Of a DNA stretch of 64,000 nt, positions 9,242 to 17,732 are shown piece after piece. The position numbers were made by a program, and so were the translations under genes. Positions within the stretch are counted from its first letter, which is position 1; each line of letters starts with the position of its first letter. Under the pieces are notes generated by a model that searched no databases, was not told the DNA's origin, and saw only the letters and a list, made by a program, of their open reading frames with translations. The stretch is from Salinisphaera sp049568105 (GTDB lineage Bacteria > Pseudomonadota > Gammaproteobacteria > Nevskiales > Salinisphaeraceae): NCBI RefSeq assembly GCF_049568105.1, contig NZ_CP145335.1:2914001-2978000 (forward strand), read 5' to 3'.

Positions 9242-9508
9242 ACTGCAACGCGAAACCGAAAGCAACGCCAACTGGTAAGCCTTCCCAAGCCGCCCTCACC
9301 CAATGCCCGACGCATTGAACGCCCCAAGCCGTCTAAAGCATACCCTGGCACGGAATAGGCAAGCCGCTTTATTGGCTAGCCCAAACAAAGCTCCCCCTTA
9401 GCCCCGCTAAGCTCCCGTAGCAGACAAACCCGCCAAAACCGTATTGGGCACATCGCCCACAGCCGCTAAGATGCAGCGATTGCCGATACACCGCGCCGGA
9501 CCAGCTTT

Positions 9509-10786
9509 TTGAGTTCCTTTCGCTTCATCCACACTGCCGATATTCACCTGGACAGCCCGATGCGCGGTCTGTCCGAGGATGTGCCCGAAGTGGCGGAGCG
9601 GCTGCGGCTGGCGACCCGTGAAGCACTCACTGCCCTGGTCGATGCCGCGATCGAGCGGGCGGTGGACTTCGTGGTCATCGCCGGTGATGTCTACGACGGC
9701 GACTGGCGCGATTACCAGACTGGGGTGTTTTTCGTGCGCCAGATGCAGCGGCTGGCGGCCGCCGCGATACCCGTCTATCTGATCCACGGCAACCACGATG
9801 CCCAGAACCAGATGACCCGCAGCCTGCGGCTCCCGGATAACGTGCAGACCTTCTCCGCCGAGGCCGCCGAAACCCGAACCATCGACGGGCTGGATATCGC
9901 CTTGCATGGGGCAAGCTATGCCGAACGCGCGGTCACCGACAATCTGGTGCCCGGCTACCCCGAGCCGGTCGCGGACGCCTTCAATATCGGCGTGCTACAT
10001 ACCGGGCTCGGCGGCCGCGGCGGCCATGAAAACTATGCCCCCTGCGCGCTCGATGAACTGACCGCCAAAGGCTACGACTACTGGGCGCTCGGCCATGTGC
10101 ACGGCGCTGAGGTGCTGGCCGAGCATCCGCACGTCGTGTTTTCCGGCAACTTACAGGGCCGCTCAATCCGCGAGACCGGGGCCAAAAGCGCCTACGAGGT
10201 CATAGTCGAGGATGGCCGGGTCGCCGAACTGCGGGCCCTGCACTGCGATGTTGCCCGCTGGGCAGAACAGACGGTCGATGTGGCCGCCGCCGAGGACTTC
10301 AACGATGTGTTCGGCGCCATGCGCAGCGCGATCGAGGCCGGCGTGGAAGCCGCTGAGGGCCGACTGGCCGCGATCCGGCTGCGCCTGACCGGGACTACGC
10401 CCCTGCACGACCGGTTACTGGCTTCGCCCGACATGCTGCTGGCCGAGGCCCGGACCACTGCCGCCGGGCTCGGCGCCGACAGCGTTTATATCGAAAAGAT
10501 CAAGCTGGCGACCGACCCCGAACAGGATGCCGCGACCCGCCGGACCCGGGCCGATGCGCTCGGCGAGCTTCAGCGCCTGCTCGACGAGGCCAGCAACGAT
10601 GCCGATATCCGCGAGATGATCGAAAAGGACGTCCGCCGGCTGGCCGAGCGCCTGCCGCACGAGATTCGCGAGCACGCCGACGACCCCCTGCTGCGCGCCG
10701 CGATCGACGGCGATACCGCCACTCTCATCGACGGCGCCGGCGACTATCTGCTCGCCCGCCTGGCCGCCGAGGATAACGCCTCGTGA
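9509..10786 (+). CDS. SbcD/YhaO-like metallophosphoesterase exonuclease subunit
   Basis: A 425-aa calcineurin-like phosphoesterase of the Mre11/SbcD superfamily. All metal-binding motifs are present in order: TADIHLDSP (Asp, His), AGDVYDGD, GNHDAQN and GHVHG. The C-terminal part is a capping and ATPase-binding region. The start is the TTG at 9509, which gives the standard opening SSFRFIHTADIHLDSP; no ATG lies suitably upstream. It overlaps the following ATPase by four bases, so the two are co-translated and should form a DNA-end-processing nuclease complex. It resembles the shorter YhaO type. Confidence 0.87.
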   Translation: MSSFRFIHTADIHLDSPMRGLSEDVPEVAERLRLATREALTALVDAAIERAVDFVVIAGDVYDGDWRDYQTGVFFVRQMQRLAAAAIPVYLIHGNHDAQNQMTRSLRLPDNVQTFSAEAAETRTIDGLDIALHGASYAERAVTDNLVPGYPEPVADAFNIGVLHTGLGGRGGHENYAPCALDELTAKGYDYWALGHVHGAEVLAEHPHVVFSGNLQGRSIRETGAKSAYEVIVEDGRVAELRALHCDVARWAEQTVDVAAAEDFNDVFGAMRSAIEAGVEAAEGRLAAIRLRLTGTTPLHDRLLASPDMLLAEARTTAAGLGADSVYIEKIKLATDPEQDAATRRTRADALGELQRLLDEASNDADIREMIEKDVRRLAERLPHEIREHADDPLLRAAIDGDTATLIDGAGDYLLARLAAEDNAS

Positions 10787-13700
10787 GATTCGCCGAACTC
10801 AATCTGCTGGCCTACGGCCACTTCACCGACCGCCCTCTGGCCTTTACCGCCGGGGCGACCGATCTGCATATCGTGTTCGGCGCCAACGAGGCCGGCAAAT
10901 CCACCGCGCGCAGCGCGATCGGCGATTTCCTGTTTGGCTTTCCAACCCAAACCGCGCTGAATTTCGTCCATGCCTACAACGCGCTGCGGATCGGCGCCCG
11001 GGTCGAGGCCGCCGAGACCGAGATCGCGGCGATCCGCAAGAAAGGCCGCAAGAACACCCTGCTCGATGCCGACGGCCAGCCGGCCACCGGCTTGGAGGCC
11101 GATCTGGAACGCCAGCTGGCCGGGGCAGACCGGGCGTTTTTCACCCGCATGTTCAGCCTCGACCACGAAGGTCTGCGCGCCGGCGGCGAAACCCTAGCCG
11201 CGGCCGATGCCAACGCCGATACCGCCCTGCTCTCAGCCGGCTCGGGCCTGGCCGACGTTCTTGCCGAGCGCGATGCCCTGGTGGCCGAGGCCGACAAACT
11301 GTGGTCGCCGAACGCCTCGCAGAACCGTCGCTACTACCAGGCCGAGGCACGCCTGAAGACTGCCGAAGCCGATATTCGCGAACACGAAGTCACGGTCGGC
11401 GACTGGCAGCGCCGGCGCGAGGCCTTCGATGCTGCCGAGGCCCGGCTGCACGAACTTCGAGAAGAGCGACGCCAGCTCGAACACCAGCGCAACGAGCTAG
11501 AACGCATTCGCCGCGTGGCTGCCCCGGTCCGCCGCTATCGCGAGATCGATGCCGAGCTGGGCGAACTCGGCGAAACGCCAGCCCTGGCCCACGACGCACG
11601 AGCGACTTTCGAGACCACGCGCGAAACGATCGCCGCGAGCGAGCGCGATATCGAGGCCATCCACGAACAGATCGCCCGCATCGAGGCCGAGCTCGATACC
11701 CTCACCGACGAACCCACCCTGCGCGAAGCCGGCGAGGCCATCGAACGGCTGGCCGAACAACGCGGCCAGATCGCCGCCGAACGCGAACGCAGCGCCGATA
11801 TCGAGCGCGAACAGGCACGGCTGGCCGATGCCCTGGCCCAAGACCGTGCCGAGCTTGGCTGGAAAGACACCGACAACCACTGGCCAAGCGCAGCCGATCT
11901 GGCCCATGCCCGGCGCCTGGCCAACGATGAGCCCACGCGCCGGCAGAGTGTCGAACACACGGCCCACAATCTGGAAGCCGCGCGAGAAGCCGAAACCCGG
12001 CTCGCCGCCGAGGCCGAGTCGATCGGCCCGGCAAGCGATACGGCCGCGCTCGAAGCCTGGCTGACTGCGGTGACCCGCGAAGGCGATCTCGAATCCGAAT
12101 TGCGCAATGCCCAGGCCCAGCTCGATCGGCTGAATCGCGACATCGAGCGCCGGGTGGCCGGGCTGCGGCCCACGGTGACCGATGCCGACACCCTGGCCGG
12201 CCTCGACGTCCCAATCCGCGAGCGCGTCGACGAATTCGATACCGCCATGGCCGAGGCCGACGAGGCAGGCAAACGCCATCAACAGCGTATCGACGAACTC
12301 GCCGACGAAGTCGAACGCGCCCGCGAGGCTTTGGCCCGGCGCCGCGCCGACGAAGCCCTACCGAGCGCCGAGGCCCTGGCCACAACACGCGATAGACGCG
12401 ATGCCTGCTGGCAGCTGATCCGGCACCGTTATGTCGAGCAGCGCGAACGCGATCTGTTCGACGACGCCGAGATCCCCGAGCTCGACAAGACCGCCGAAGA
12501 TAATCCGGTCGCCACCTTCGAGCAGACTGCAGGAGACGCCGACGCCCTGGCCGATGCCCGCTTCGAGCATGCCGAGGCGATTGCCCAGGACGCCGAACGC
12601 CAGCGCCATGTCGCCGAGCGCGAACAAGCCCTCGAACAGGCCACCCAACGTCGCGACGATGCCCGGACCCGCCTCGACGGCCTGAAAACCGAATGGGCTG
12701 CCTTGTGGTTTGCTAGTACGCTCGAGCCTGCCCGCCCGGCCGCCATGCGCGACTGGCTCGACCGCCGCGATGCCATTCTGGATGCCCGGGCCGATCGAAT
12801 CGATGCCGAAGCCAACCGCAACGACCTCGCCTCGCGGATCGCCGAACATCGCCAGCAGGCTGTGCCGCAGCTGATTGCCCTCGGTATCGATGAACACCAG
12901 CTCGCCGAGGCTTCGCTGGCCGTTGTAATCGAACATGCACGCCAACTGATCGACCGCGAACACCGGCGCAGCGAAGAACAGCAACGCATCACCCGCGAAC
13001 GCCGCGAGCAAAACACCCGTATCGACCAGCTACAGGCCGAGCATGAACAGGCCGAAGCCGCCCTCGCCGCCTGGCAACAGGACTGGACGGTCGCGCTCGA
13101 ACGGCTCGGTCTGTCGCCGCAACTGGCTGCCGAGGCCGGCGCAGCCGCGCTGGACAGCCTCGAAGCCGGCCGCGAACATGCCCGCCAGGCTCGCGATATC
13201 GCCGCCGAAAACGACGACCTGCGCGCCCGGCGGCAACGCTTCGACGCCGAAGTAGCGCGCGTGCTCGAGGCCACCGGCTACCCGGCCGAGGGCCACGAAC
13301 TCGCCGAACAAACCGTACAACAGCTGAGCCGCGCGCTGCGCGAGGCCCAGTCCCAGTTCGAGCGACGCCAGACCCGCGAGGCCGACCGCGCCGCCTATCG
13401 CGAGCGGATCACCGAACTCGAAACCCACCGCACCGATGCCGAGCGCCGACTCGAAGCCCTCTGCCGCCAGGCTGGCGTTGCCGAGCCCGAAGCCTTGGCG
13501 CGGCTGATCGAGCGCGCCGAGCGCCGGCAAGCGCTGGTCGAAGAACAGACGGCAACCGCCGACACGCTGACCGAACAGGGCGACGGCCAGCCGATCGAAG
13601 ACCTGATCGCTGCCGTAGAAGCCAGCGATCTCAATACCCTGCGTGAACAGATCGACGCACTGCGCGACCGGCTCGAAGACCTCGATGCCGAGATCGGCCC

Positions 13701-14298
13701 GGCCCGGGATGCGCGCAACGAAGCCAAGGCGGCCTTCGATGCGATCGGTGGCGACGACCGGGCTGTGACCGCAGCCGCCGAACGCCAAACTGCGCTGGCC
13801 GACATGGCCGACGCCGCTGAGCGCTATCTGCGGGTCGGCCCGGCGGCGCTACTGCTCAAATGGGCCGGTCAACGTTATGCGATGGACAAGCAGCGCCCGT
13901 TGATCGAACGCGGCTCGGTGTTAATGAACCAGCTCACTGGCGGCTCCTTCGAACGCCTGACCGGCGAATTCGACGACCGCGACGAACTACAGATCATGGG
14001 CGTACGCCCCGACGGCGGCCGCGTGGCCCCTCACGGCATGAGCGAAGGCAGCCGCGACCAGCTCTATCTCGCCCTGCGCATAGCCGCGATCGAGGATTAC
14101 CTGGCCCGCGCCACACCGCTGCCGGTGGTGGCCGACGACCTGTTCATCAACTTCGACGACGACCGCGCCATGGCCGGGCTCGATGCCCTGGCGGGTCTGG
14201 CCGAACAGACCCAGGTCCTGTTTTTTACCCATCACCAGCATCTGCGGGATATGGCCGGCGCCCGGCTCGGCCCACGCGTACGTACGCATGACCTCTGA
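10783..14298 (+). CDS. SbcC/YhaN-like AAA ATPase with long coiled coil
   Basis: A 1171-aa Rad50/SbcC-superfamily ATPase. The Walker A GANEAGKST is at residues 33-41. The middle (about 180-1000) is an almost continuous Ala/Glu/Arg coiled coil. The C-terminal lobe has the signature MSEGSRDQLYLALRIA, Walker B LPVVADDLF and an H-loop FFTHHQHL. I see no clear CxxC zinc hook, which fits YhaN rather than classical SbcC. The GTG start overlaps the nuclease stop. This gene has extensive antisense open frames caused by its GC-rich, biased codon use; they are not genes. Confidence 0.87.
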   Translation: MRFAELNLLAYGHFTDRPLAFTAGATDLHIVFGANEAGKSTARSAIGDFLFGFPTQTALNFVHAYNALRIGARVEAAETEIAAIRKKGRKNTLLDADGQPATGLEADLERQLAGADRAFFTRMFSLDHEGLRAGGETLAAADANADTALLSAGSGLADVLAERDALVAEADKLWSPNASQNRRYYQAEARLKTAEADIREHEVTVGDWQRRREAFDAAEARLHELREERRQLEHQRNELERIRRVAAPVRRYREIDAELGELGETPALAHDARATFETTRETIAASERDIEAIHEQIARIEAELDTLTDEPTLREAGEAIERLAEQRGQIAAERERSADIEREQARLADALAQDRAELGWKDTDNHWPSAADLAHARRLANDEPTRRQSVEHTAHNLEAAREAETRLAAEAESIGPASDTAALEAWLTAVTREGDLESELRNAQAQLDRLNRDIERRVAGLRPTVTDADTLAGLDVPIRERVDEFDTAMAEADEAGKRHQQRIDELADEVERAREALARRRADEALPSAEALATTRDRRDACWQLIRHRYVEQRERDLFDDAEIPELDKTAEDNPVATFEQTAGDADALADARFEHAEAIAQDAERQRHVAEREQALEQATQRRDDARTRLDGLKTEWAALWFASTLEPARPAAMRDWLDRRDAILDARADRIDAEANRNDLASRIAEHRQQAVPQLIALGIDEHQLAEASLAVVIEHARQLIDREHRRSEEQQRITRERREQNTRIDQLQAEHEQAEAALAAWQQDWTVALERLGLSPQLAAEAGAAALDSLEAGREHARQARDIAAENDDLRARRQRFDAEVARVLEATGYPAEGHELAEQTVQQLSRALREAQSQFERRQTREADRAAYRERITELETHRTDAERRLEALCRQAGVAEPEALARLIERAERRQALVEEQTATADTLTEQGDGQPIEDLIAAVEASDLNTLREQIDALRDRLEDLDAEIGPARDARNEAKAAFDAIGGDDRAVTAAAERQTALADMADAAERYLRVGPAALLLKWAGQRYAMDKQRPLIERGSVLMNQLTGGSFERLTGEFDDRDELQIMGVRPDGGRVAPHGMSEGSRDQLYLALRIAAIEDYLARATPLPVVADDLFINFDDDRAMAGLDALAGLAEQTQVLFFTHHQHLRDMAGARLGPRVRTHDL

Positions 14299-15238
14299 AC
14301 GAACCGAACTGAGTGCCCCGCTGGCCCGCCTGGCTGACACTCTGCGCCCCCTGGCCGGCCAGCGTATCGCCCTGATCGCCCCGGCTGGCGGCGTCAAAGA
14401 CGAGCGGATCGATACCGCCCTGACCGTACTCGAAGCCGCTGGCATCGACGCCCGCCTTGGCGCCCATGCCCGCGATCATCATCGCTATCTCGCCGGCACC
14501 GCCGAAGCCCGGCTGGCCGATCTGCACTGGGCCTTCGAGCTTGACGAGGTGGCGGCCGTTTGGTGCCTGCGCGGCGGCTACGGCAGCGCCCATATCGTCG
14601 AGCAAATCGACTGGTCGCGCCTACCCAACAATATCCCGCTGATCGGCTTTTCGGATATTTCTACACTGCTGGAGGCCTTTAGACAGCGCGGCAAGTGCGC
14701 GATCCACGGGCCGGTCGCCACCCAGCTCGCCATGCCCGGCGAGACAGCCGAGCAACAAGATCAACGCACGGCCTCCATGGCCTCGCTGGCCGAACTGCTA
14801 CAAGGTCGCGCTGACACATGGCCACTGACCCGTGCCGCCGGCCCGGCAACGCCCATCGCCGGCCAGCTCGTCGGCGGCAACCTGACCACGTTGGCCAGCC
14901 TCGCCGGCACCCCGGCCGCGCTACGGCTCGAGACCGATTCGATCCTGCTGCTCGAAGACGTGGGCGAAGCCGAATTTCGCCTGGAACGCTCGCTGCATCA
15001 GCTCCTGGCCTCGCTCAACCTCGACCACCTGCGCGCCGTCTGCCTCGGCCGATTCACGGACTGCACGCTCGCCGATGGCATCAACTCGCTGGCCGCCATC
15101 TGGCAGGAATGGCTCGCGCCGCTTGGCGTGCCGCTGTATATGCATGCGGCGACCGGCCACGGCACCGTCAACCACGCCTGGCCCTATGGCCGGTGGGCGC
15201 ATATCCGGGACGCTCAGCTTGGCTGGGCAAGTCCATGA
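14288..15238 (+). CDS. LD-carboxypeptidase, peptidase family S66
   Basis: A 316-aa serine peptidase of the S66 family (LdcA/MccF), which cleaves the L,D-amide bond before the terminal D-Ala of recycled murein tetrapeptides in the cytoplasm. Motifs in order are CLRGGYGSAHI, the nucleophile elbow LIGFSDIS, the Glu-containing LLLEDVGEAEFRLER block and the His in ATGHGTVNHAWPYG. The ATG at 14288 overlaps the ATPase gene by 11 bp, so it ends this operon. MccF-like self-immunity functions are an alternative within the family. Confidence 0.85.
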   Translation: MTSERTELSAPLARLADTLRPLAGQRIALIAPAGGVKDERIDTALTVLEAAGIDARLGAHARDHHRYLAGTAEARLADLHWAFELDEVAAVWCLRGGYGSAHIVEQIDWSRLPNNIPLIGFSDISTLLEAFRQRGKCAIHGPVATQLAMPGETAEQQDQRTASMASLAELLQGRADTWPLTRAAGPATPIAGQLVGGNLTTLASLAGTPAALRLETDSILLLEDVGEAEFRLERSLHQLLASLNLDHLRAVCLGRFTDCTLADGINSLAAIWQEWLAPLGVPLYMHAATGHGTVNHAWPYGRWAHIRDAQLGWASP

Positions 15239-15265
15239 ACCGCACAGGCCGAAGCCGCCCTATAC

Positions 15266-15280
15266 ATTAGCCATGCTAAT
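15266..15280. promoter_or_regulatory. Candidate operator upstream of the RES-Xre module
   Basis: A perfect palindrome, ATTAGC-CAT-GCTAAT, lies about 35 bp before the antitoxin start inside an AT-rich patch that also contains TATAAC. Xre/ParS-type antitoxins commonly repress their own promoter by binding such repeats, so this is a reasonable autoregulatory operator. The assignment is positional. Confidence 0.45.
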
Positions 15281-15314
15281 ATAACGACAAATCGTACAGC
15301 TAGTGTGGCACCGC

Positions 15315-15692
15315 ATGGCGACTGCAGAATCGAGAGACGCGCCTTTCTTCGAGGCGCTCGGCAGCGGACCCACTATCGAGTCCCGCAATATCGCGCGTGC
15401 TCTCCACGTCAACAAAAGCCAGCTCGCTGATGTGTTGGGCGTAGGCGCCGATTCATTGCGGCGCGCTAATCGTGAACGGGCAGCCCGGATACAAACGCGC
15501 ATGCGCGACATGGTCGAAATCATCAACCGCGCCCAGCCCTGGGCCGGGTCGATCAATCAAGCGTTTGCCTGGTACCGCTCGCAGCCCTTGCCGTCGTTTG
15601 GCGGCGCCACAGCCGAAGAGCTGGTCAAAGACGGCAAGGCCGAAGCCGTCAAAGCCTATCTGGCCCGCATCAACGAAGGCGGTTATGCGTGA
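15315..15692 (+). CDS. Xre/MbcA/ParS-type antitoxin of a RES toxin
   Basis: A 125-aa protein with an N-terminal Xre-like helix-turn-helix (SRNIARALHVNKSQLADVLGV) and a C-terminal toxin-binding domain (DUF2384/MbcA_ParS; ending SLPS..GGATAEELVKDGKAEAVKAYL-like sequence). This arrangement is diagnostic of antitoxins that neutralise RES toxins. A GTG four codons upstream (15303) is an alternative start. The stop TGA overlaps the toxin's GTG, giving the coupled antitoxin-first order usual for the family. Confidence 0.85.
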   Translation: MATAESRDAPFFEALGSGPTIESRNIARALHVNKSQLADVLGVGADSLRRANRERAARIQTRMRDMVEIINRAQPWAGSINQAFAWYRSQPLPSFGGATAEELVKDGKAEAVKAYLARINEGGYA

Positions 15693-16207
15693 CCTGGCCG
15701 CTCGAACGCTTCATCGGCCACGTTTACCGCGCGCATAATCCACGCTGGGCCTTCGCCCCCGATTCCGGCGCGGGCGCGGCCAAACATGGCGGGCGCTTCA
15801 ATCCGCCGGGAACAGCCGCGCTCTATACCAGCAGCACCTACACCCTCGCCATAGCCGAAGCACAGCAAGGTTTTCCCTACAAATTCCAACCGCTAACGCT
15901 GGTCAGCTACGACATCGACCACGCCGGCGTTCTCGATCTATCCACGCCCGCGGCACGCGAGGCAGCCGGCATCCCCCTGGCCGAACTCGACTGTGCCTGG
16001 GAGTTGCTCGCTTTTGACAAGCAAACCCCGCCGAGCTGGGCTCTTGCAGCCCGCCTGATCGAGCAAGGCGTCGGCGCTATCGCGGTGCCCTCCTTTTGCG
16101 ACGGCGCGCATGAGCTGGGCATTAATTATGTTTTTTGGCACTGGAACCAAGGCGACAACCCACAGGTTCGCGTCATCGACGACGACAACCGATTGCGGAG
16201 CCGCTAG
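15689..16207 (+). CDS. RES-domain toxin (NAD-depleting family)
   Basis: A 172-aa RES-family toxin. The conserved R in VYRAHNPRWAF, the GGRFNPPGTAALYTS block, the Glu in LAIAEAQQG and the C-terminal Ser in VPSFCDG region make up the R-E-S set for which the domain is named. Characterised members degrade NAD+ and stop growth. Translation begins at the GTG overlapping the antitoxin stop. Length and motifs look intact, so the module is probably functional. It abuts the integron-cassette segment but is on the opposite strand. Confidence 0.85.
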   Translation: MTWPLERFIGHVYRAHNPRWAFAPDSGAGAAKHGGRFNPPGTAALYTSSTYTLAIAEAQQGFPYKFQPLTLVSYDIDHAGVLDLSTPAAREAAGIPLAELDCAWELLAFDKQTPPSWALAARLIEQGVGAIAVPSFCDGAHELGINYVFWHWNQGDNPQVRVIDDDNRLRSR

Positions 16208-16233
16208 GGCTACTGCTCTGCTCACCCCAGATC

Positions 16234-16348
16234 AAGGGGCAGCATACTTTTACAGCCCTAGCATTACCGGGCAGGTGGTAGAGGCTGCCTCTGGCGAAAA
16301 TATAGCGGTCACCGAATCACGCGTGTGCTAATTAAGTGTACTGTCCCC
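16234..16348. repeat. Small element bounded by imperfect inverted repeats
   Basis: The left end aaggggcagcatactt (16234-16249) matches the reverse complement of the right end aagtgtactgtcccc (16334-16348) apart from three differences. The enclosed ~85 bp has no gene. The right-end sequence resembles termini often seen near REP/RAYT-type and other small repeats in gammaproteobacteria; that resemblance is from memory. Confidence 0.4.
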
Positions 16349-16368
16349 GGATTCCCCGCGTTTGTGAA

Positions 16369-16471
16369 ACCTAACGCCTAAGCTCAGTTGCCGGCGGAGC
16401 AGCCGAAGGCTGCGGGGGGAACCCGAAGCGCGCCAGCACTTCGGGCGGTCAACTGCAGCGATTCGTTAGGT
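16369..16471 (-). other. attC recombination site (integron cassette), copy 1
   Basis: The 103-bp imperfect palindrome is bounded by ACCTAAC (R'', right end read on the minus strand) and GTTAGGT (R', left end). The inner boxes are GCTGCAGTTG (L'') and CAACTGAGC (L'). The extra base in L'' relative to L' sets the orientation as minus, the same strand as the genes it follows. The centre contains a further variable hairpin (gcagccgaaggctgc). It terminates the cassette encoding the small membrane proteins. Confidence 0.85.
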
Positions 16472-16477
16472 GTGCCA

Positions 16478-16546
16478 TTAAACTCGAACGGCGAAAATTA
16501 CCGCTGCCACCAAAGCCGCTAACGCAGCTACGACTAACCATTCCAT
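16478..16546 (-). CDS. 22-aa membrane peptide in an integron cassette
   Basis: The reading frame MEWLVVAALAALVAAVIFAV, then Arg-Val and stop, forms a single hydrophobic helix. It has a GGAG ribosome binding site eight bases upstream, and its ATG overlaps the stop of the preceding frame (TAATG), so translation would be coupled. It ends seven bases before the attC site. The function is unknown. It is too short for most gene finders, but the ribosome binding site, coupling and helix argue that it is real. Confidence 0.5.
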   Translation of the reverse strand: MEWLVVAALAALVAAVIFAVRV

Positions 16547-16772
16547 TACAAATTCTCCATGCTTTGAATAAGCCGGAAAGCCCGCCGATTCACGTAGCCG
16601 ACGCTGATCGACAGAGTAACGGCTGCGAGAAAGCCGCTCACCGTCAGAACCGTACTGGCCGAATCGTAGTGCTGCGATAGCCAAGCAATTAATGAGGCGC
16701 CCAAAGCACGCTGACGGTGAAGACGATTTTCAGCCAGCCTATTTCCTCTTTGATCTGATCGAGCTTTGCCAT
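16546..16772 (-). pseudogene. Frameshifted cassette membrane protein (about 75 aa)
   Basis: The frame opens MAKLDQIKEEIGWLKIVFTV and stops at TAA after VLWAPH. Shifting by one base at the GGGCGCC run restores a continuous second half: ASLIAWLSQHYDSAS..., a second hydrophobic helix, and ...RRAFRLIQSMENL. The whole matches a pattern common in integron cassettes: a charged start and two transmembrane helices. The length of 227 bp is one base short of a multiple of three, consistent with a single-base deletion. A sequencing error or programmed frameshift are alternatives. Confidence 0.6.
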
Positions 16773-16783
16773 GCCGTTACTAT

Positions 16784-16886
16784 ACCTAACGCCCAAGCTC
16801 AGTTGCCGCCGGAGCAGCCGAAGGCTGCGGAGGGGACCCAAAGCGCGGCAGCGCTTTGGGCGGTCAACTGCAGCGAACCGTTGGGT
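16784..16886 (-). other. attC recombination site (integron cassette), copy 2
   Basis: A second 103-bp attC, very similar to copy 1: R'' ACCCAAC, L'' GCTGCAGTTG, L' CAACTGAGC, R' GTTAGGT on the minus strand. Its R'' is the complement of the GTTGGGT found 840 bp upstream at 17726-17732, while its R' GTTAGGT matches the R'' of the next attC. Each cassette therefore starts with the six bases dictated by its own attC, as genuine integrase-inserted cassettes do. Confidence 0.87.
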
Positions 16887-16889
16887 ATT

Positions 16890-17705
16890 TTATAGGCAAC
16901 ATGGCGGAGCCACGTCGCGAAAGGCTTGAGCGGCGGCTGAAACTTTTGTTTTTGGATAGATATTGGCGTTAGATATAGTTTGCTTCAATATCGCGCTAGA
17001 CCACTCGCTTATTTTTTCCTCCTCGTCTGCATACTTTGGTTCTTCTAAGCCAGAGGCCATTTCGAAATGCCGGCGAAGGATGAAAGCGTATAAATCAGCA
17101 ACCTGAACAAGCTCTACTTTTTCAGAGTCGACGAAATGCGGGACATCTATAAGCTGATCGAGCGGATTTTGCTTTTTGCCACGGTTGTAATATTCGTCAC
17201 TCCAATCCGGCGGCGACAACAGCAGCGAAGTATATTCAGACTTTTCGTGAACCTCTTCATCAAAAACTAAGACGGTATGCCCCTTCGTTTTCGATTCGCC
17301 TTGATGTGCACGCTGCAAAGCTAACGCGAGGTGGAAACCGAGCGTTCGCCATAGCGTGAAGTCGGACAGTATTCCGTCTCCTTCGTCTATCTGCTCATTG
17401 AGGGCTGAGACGAGCACAGCGGAATAGACGACCTTGTGCTTTCTGGCTGCCATCCAGTTGATAACTGCCGTTATTATTTCAGCCCGCTGCGGCCCATCAA
17501 TTTGCTTCCATATTCCTTTCCCGCCGTAAAATTTGTGCGTATGAAATTCGTTGATTCGCTGGCCCACGATATTGGACAGAACATCTAGCAACTCGCCCCA
17601 ATGAGTTTTCGTTAGATGCATTCTATGAGCGTCCACCACAATTCCGGCCATGACAGCGATCGGTTCACCACCTATGCCCGTCTCATCGACATAACAGAAT
17701 TTCAC
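16890..17705 (-). CDS. DUF3800-family protein carried by an integron cassette
   Basis: A 271-aa protein with the DUF3800 hallmarks: an N-terminal YVDETG acidic motif, a central VLVFDEE segment and a C-terminal QVADLYAFILRR helix. The conserved Asp/Glu residues suggest an RNase H-like, metal-dependent fold. Function is not established, although members are frequent on mobile elements and in defence contexts. The gene begins about 20 bases after a GTTGGGT boundary and ends three bases before an attC site, the expected layout of a cassette. Its GC content is visibly below that of flanking genes. Confidence 0.8.
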   Translation of the reverse strand: MKFCYVDETGIGGEPIAVMAGIVVDAHRMHLTKTHWGELLDVLSNIVGQRINEFHTHKFYGGKGIWKQIDGPQRAEIITAVINWMAARKHKVVYSAVLVSALNEQIDEGDGILSDFTLWRTLGFHLALALQRAHQGESKTKGHTVLVFDEEVHEKSEYTSLLLSPPDWSDEYYNRGKKQNPLDQLIDVPHFVDSEKVELVQVADLYAFILRRHFEMASGLEEPKYADEEEKISEWSSAILKQTISNANIYPKTKVSAAAQAFRDVAPPCCL

Positions 17706-17725
17706 GCATCCCCCGTTATCGTTTT

Positions 17726-17732
17726 ACCCAAC
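17726..17732 (-). other. Integron recombination point (core GTTGGGT) at the array's leading edge
   Basis: Read on the minus strand this is G/TTGGGT, preceded by TTGGC. It is the crossover point expected at the 5' end of the DUF3800 cassette and complements that cassette's R'' box. The upstream side is AT-rich (17740-17800, with atatagctat), shows no L-box pair and no adjacent integrase gene, so it may be an attI relic or a secondary site. Confidence 0.6.

Noticed and set aside
11497..13805. Long antisense frames (about 230-280 codons) opposite the coiled-coil ATPase gene
   Set aside because: They arise from the Ala/Glu/Arg-biased codons of the sense gene, have no motifs or ribosome binding sites, and overlap each other in two frames.
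16692..16895. A 67-codon plus-strand frame in the integron region
   Set aside because: It runs straight through an attC site and opposite the frameshifted cassette gene. Its composition reflects the palindromic attC.
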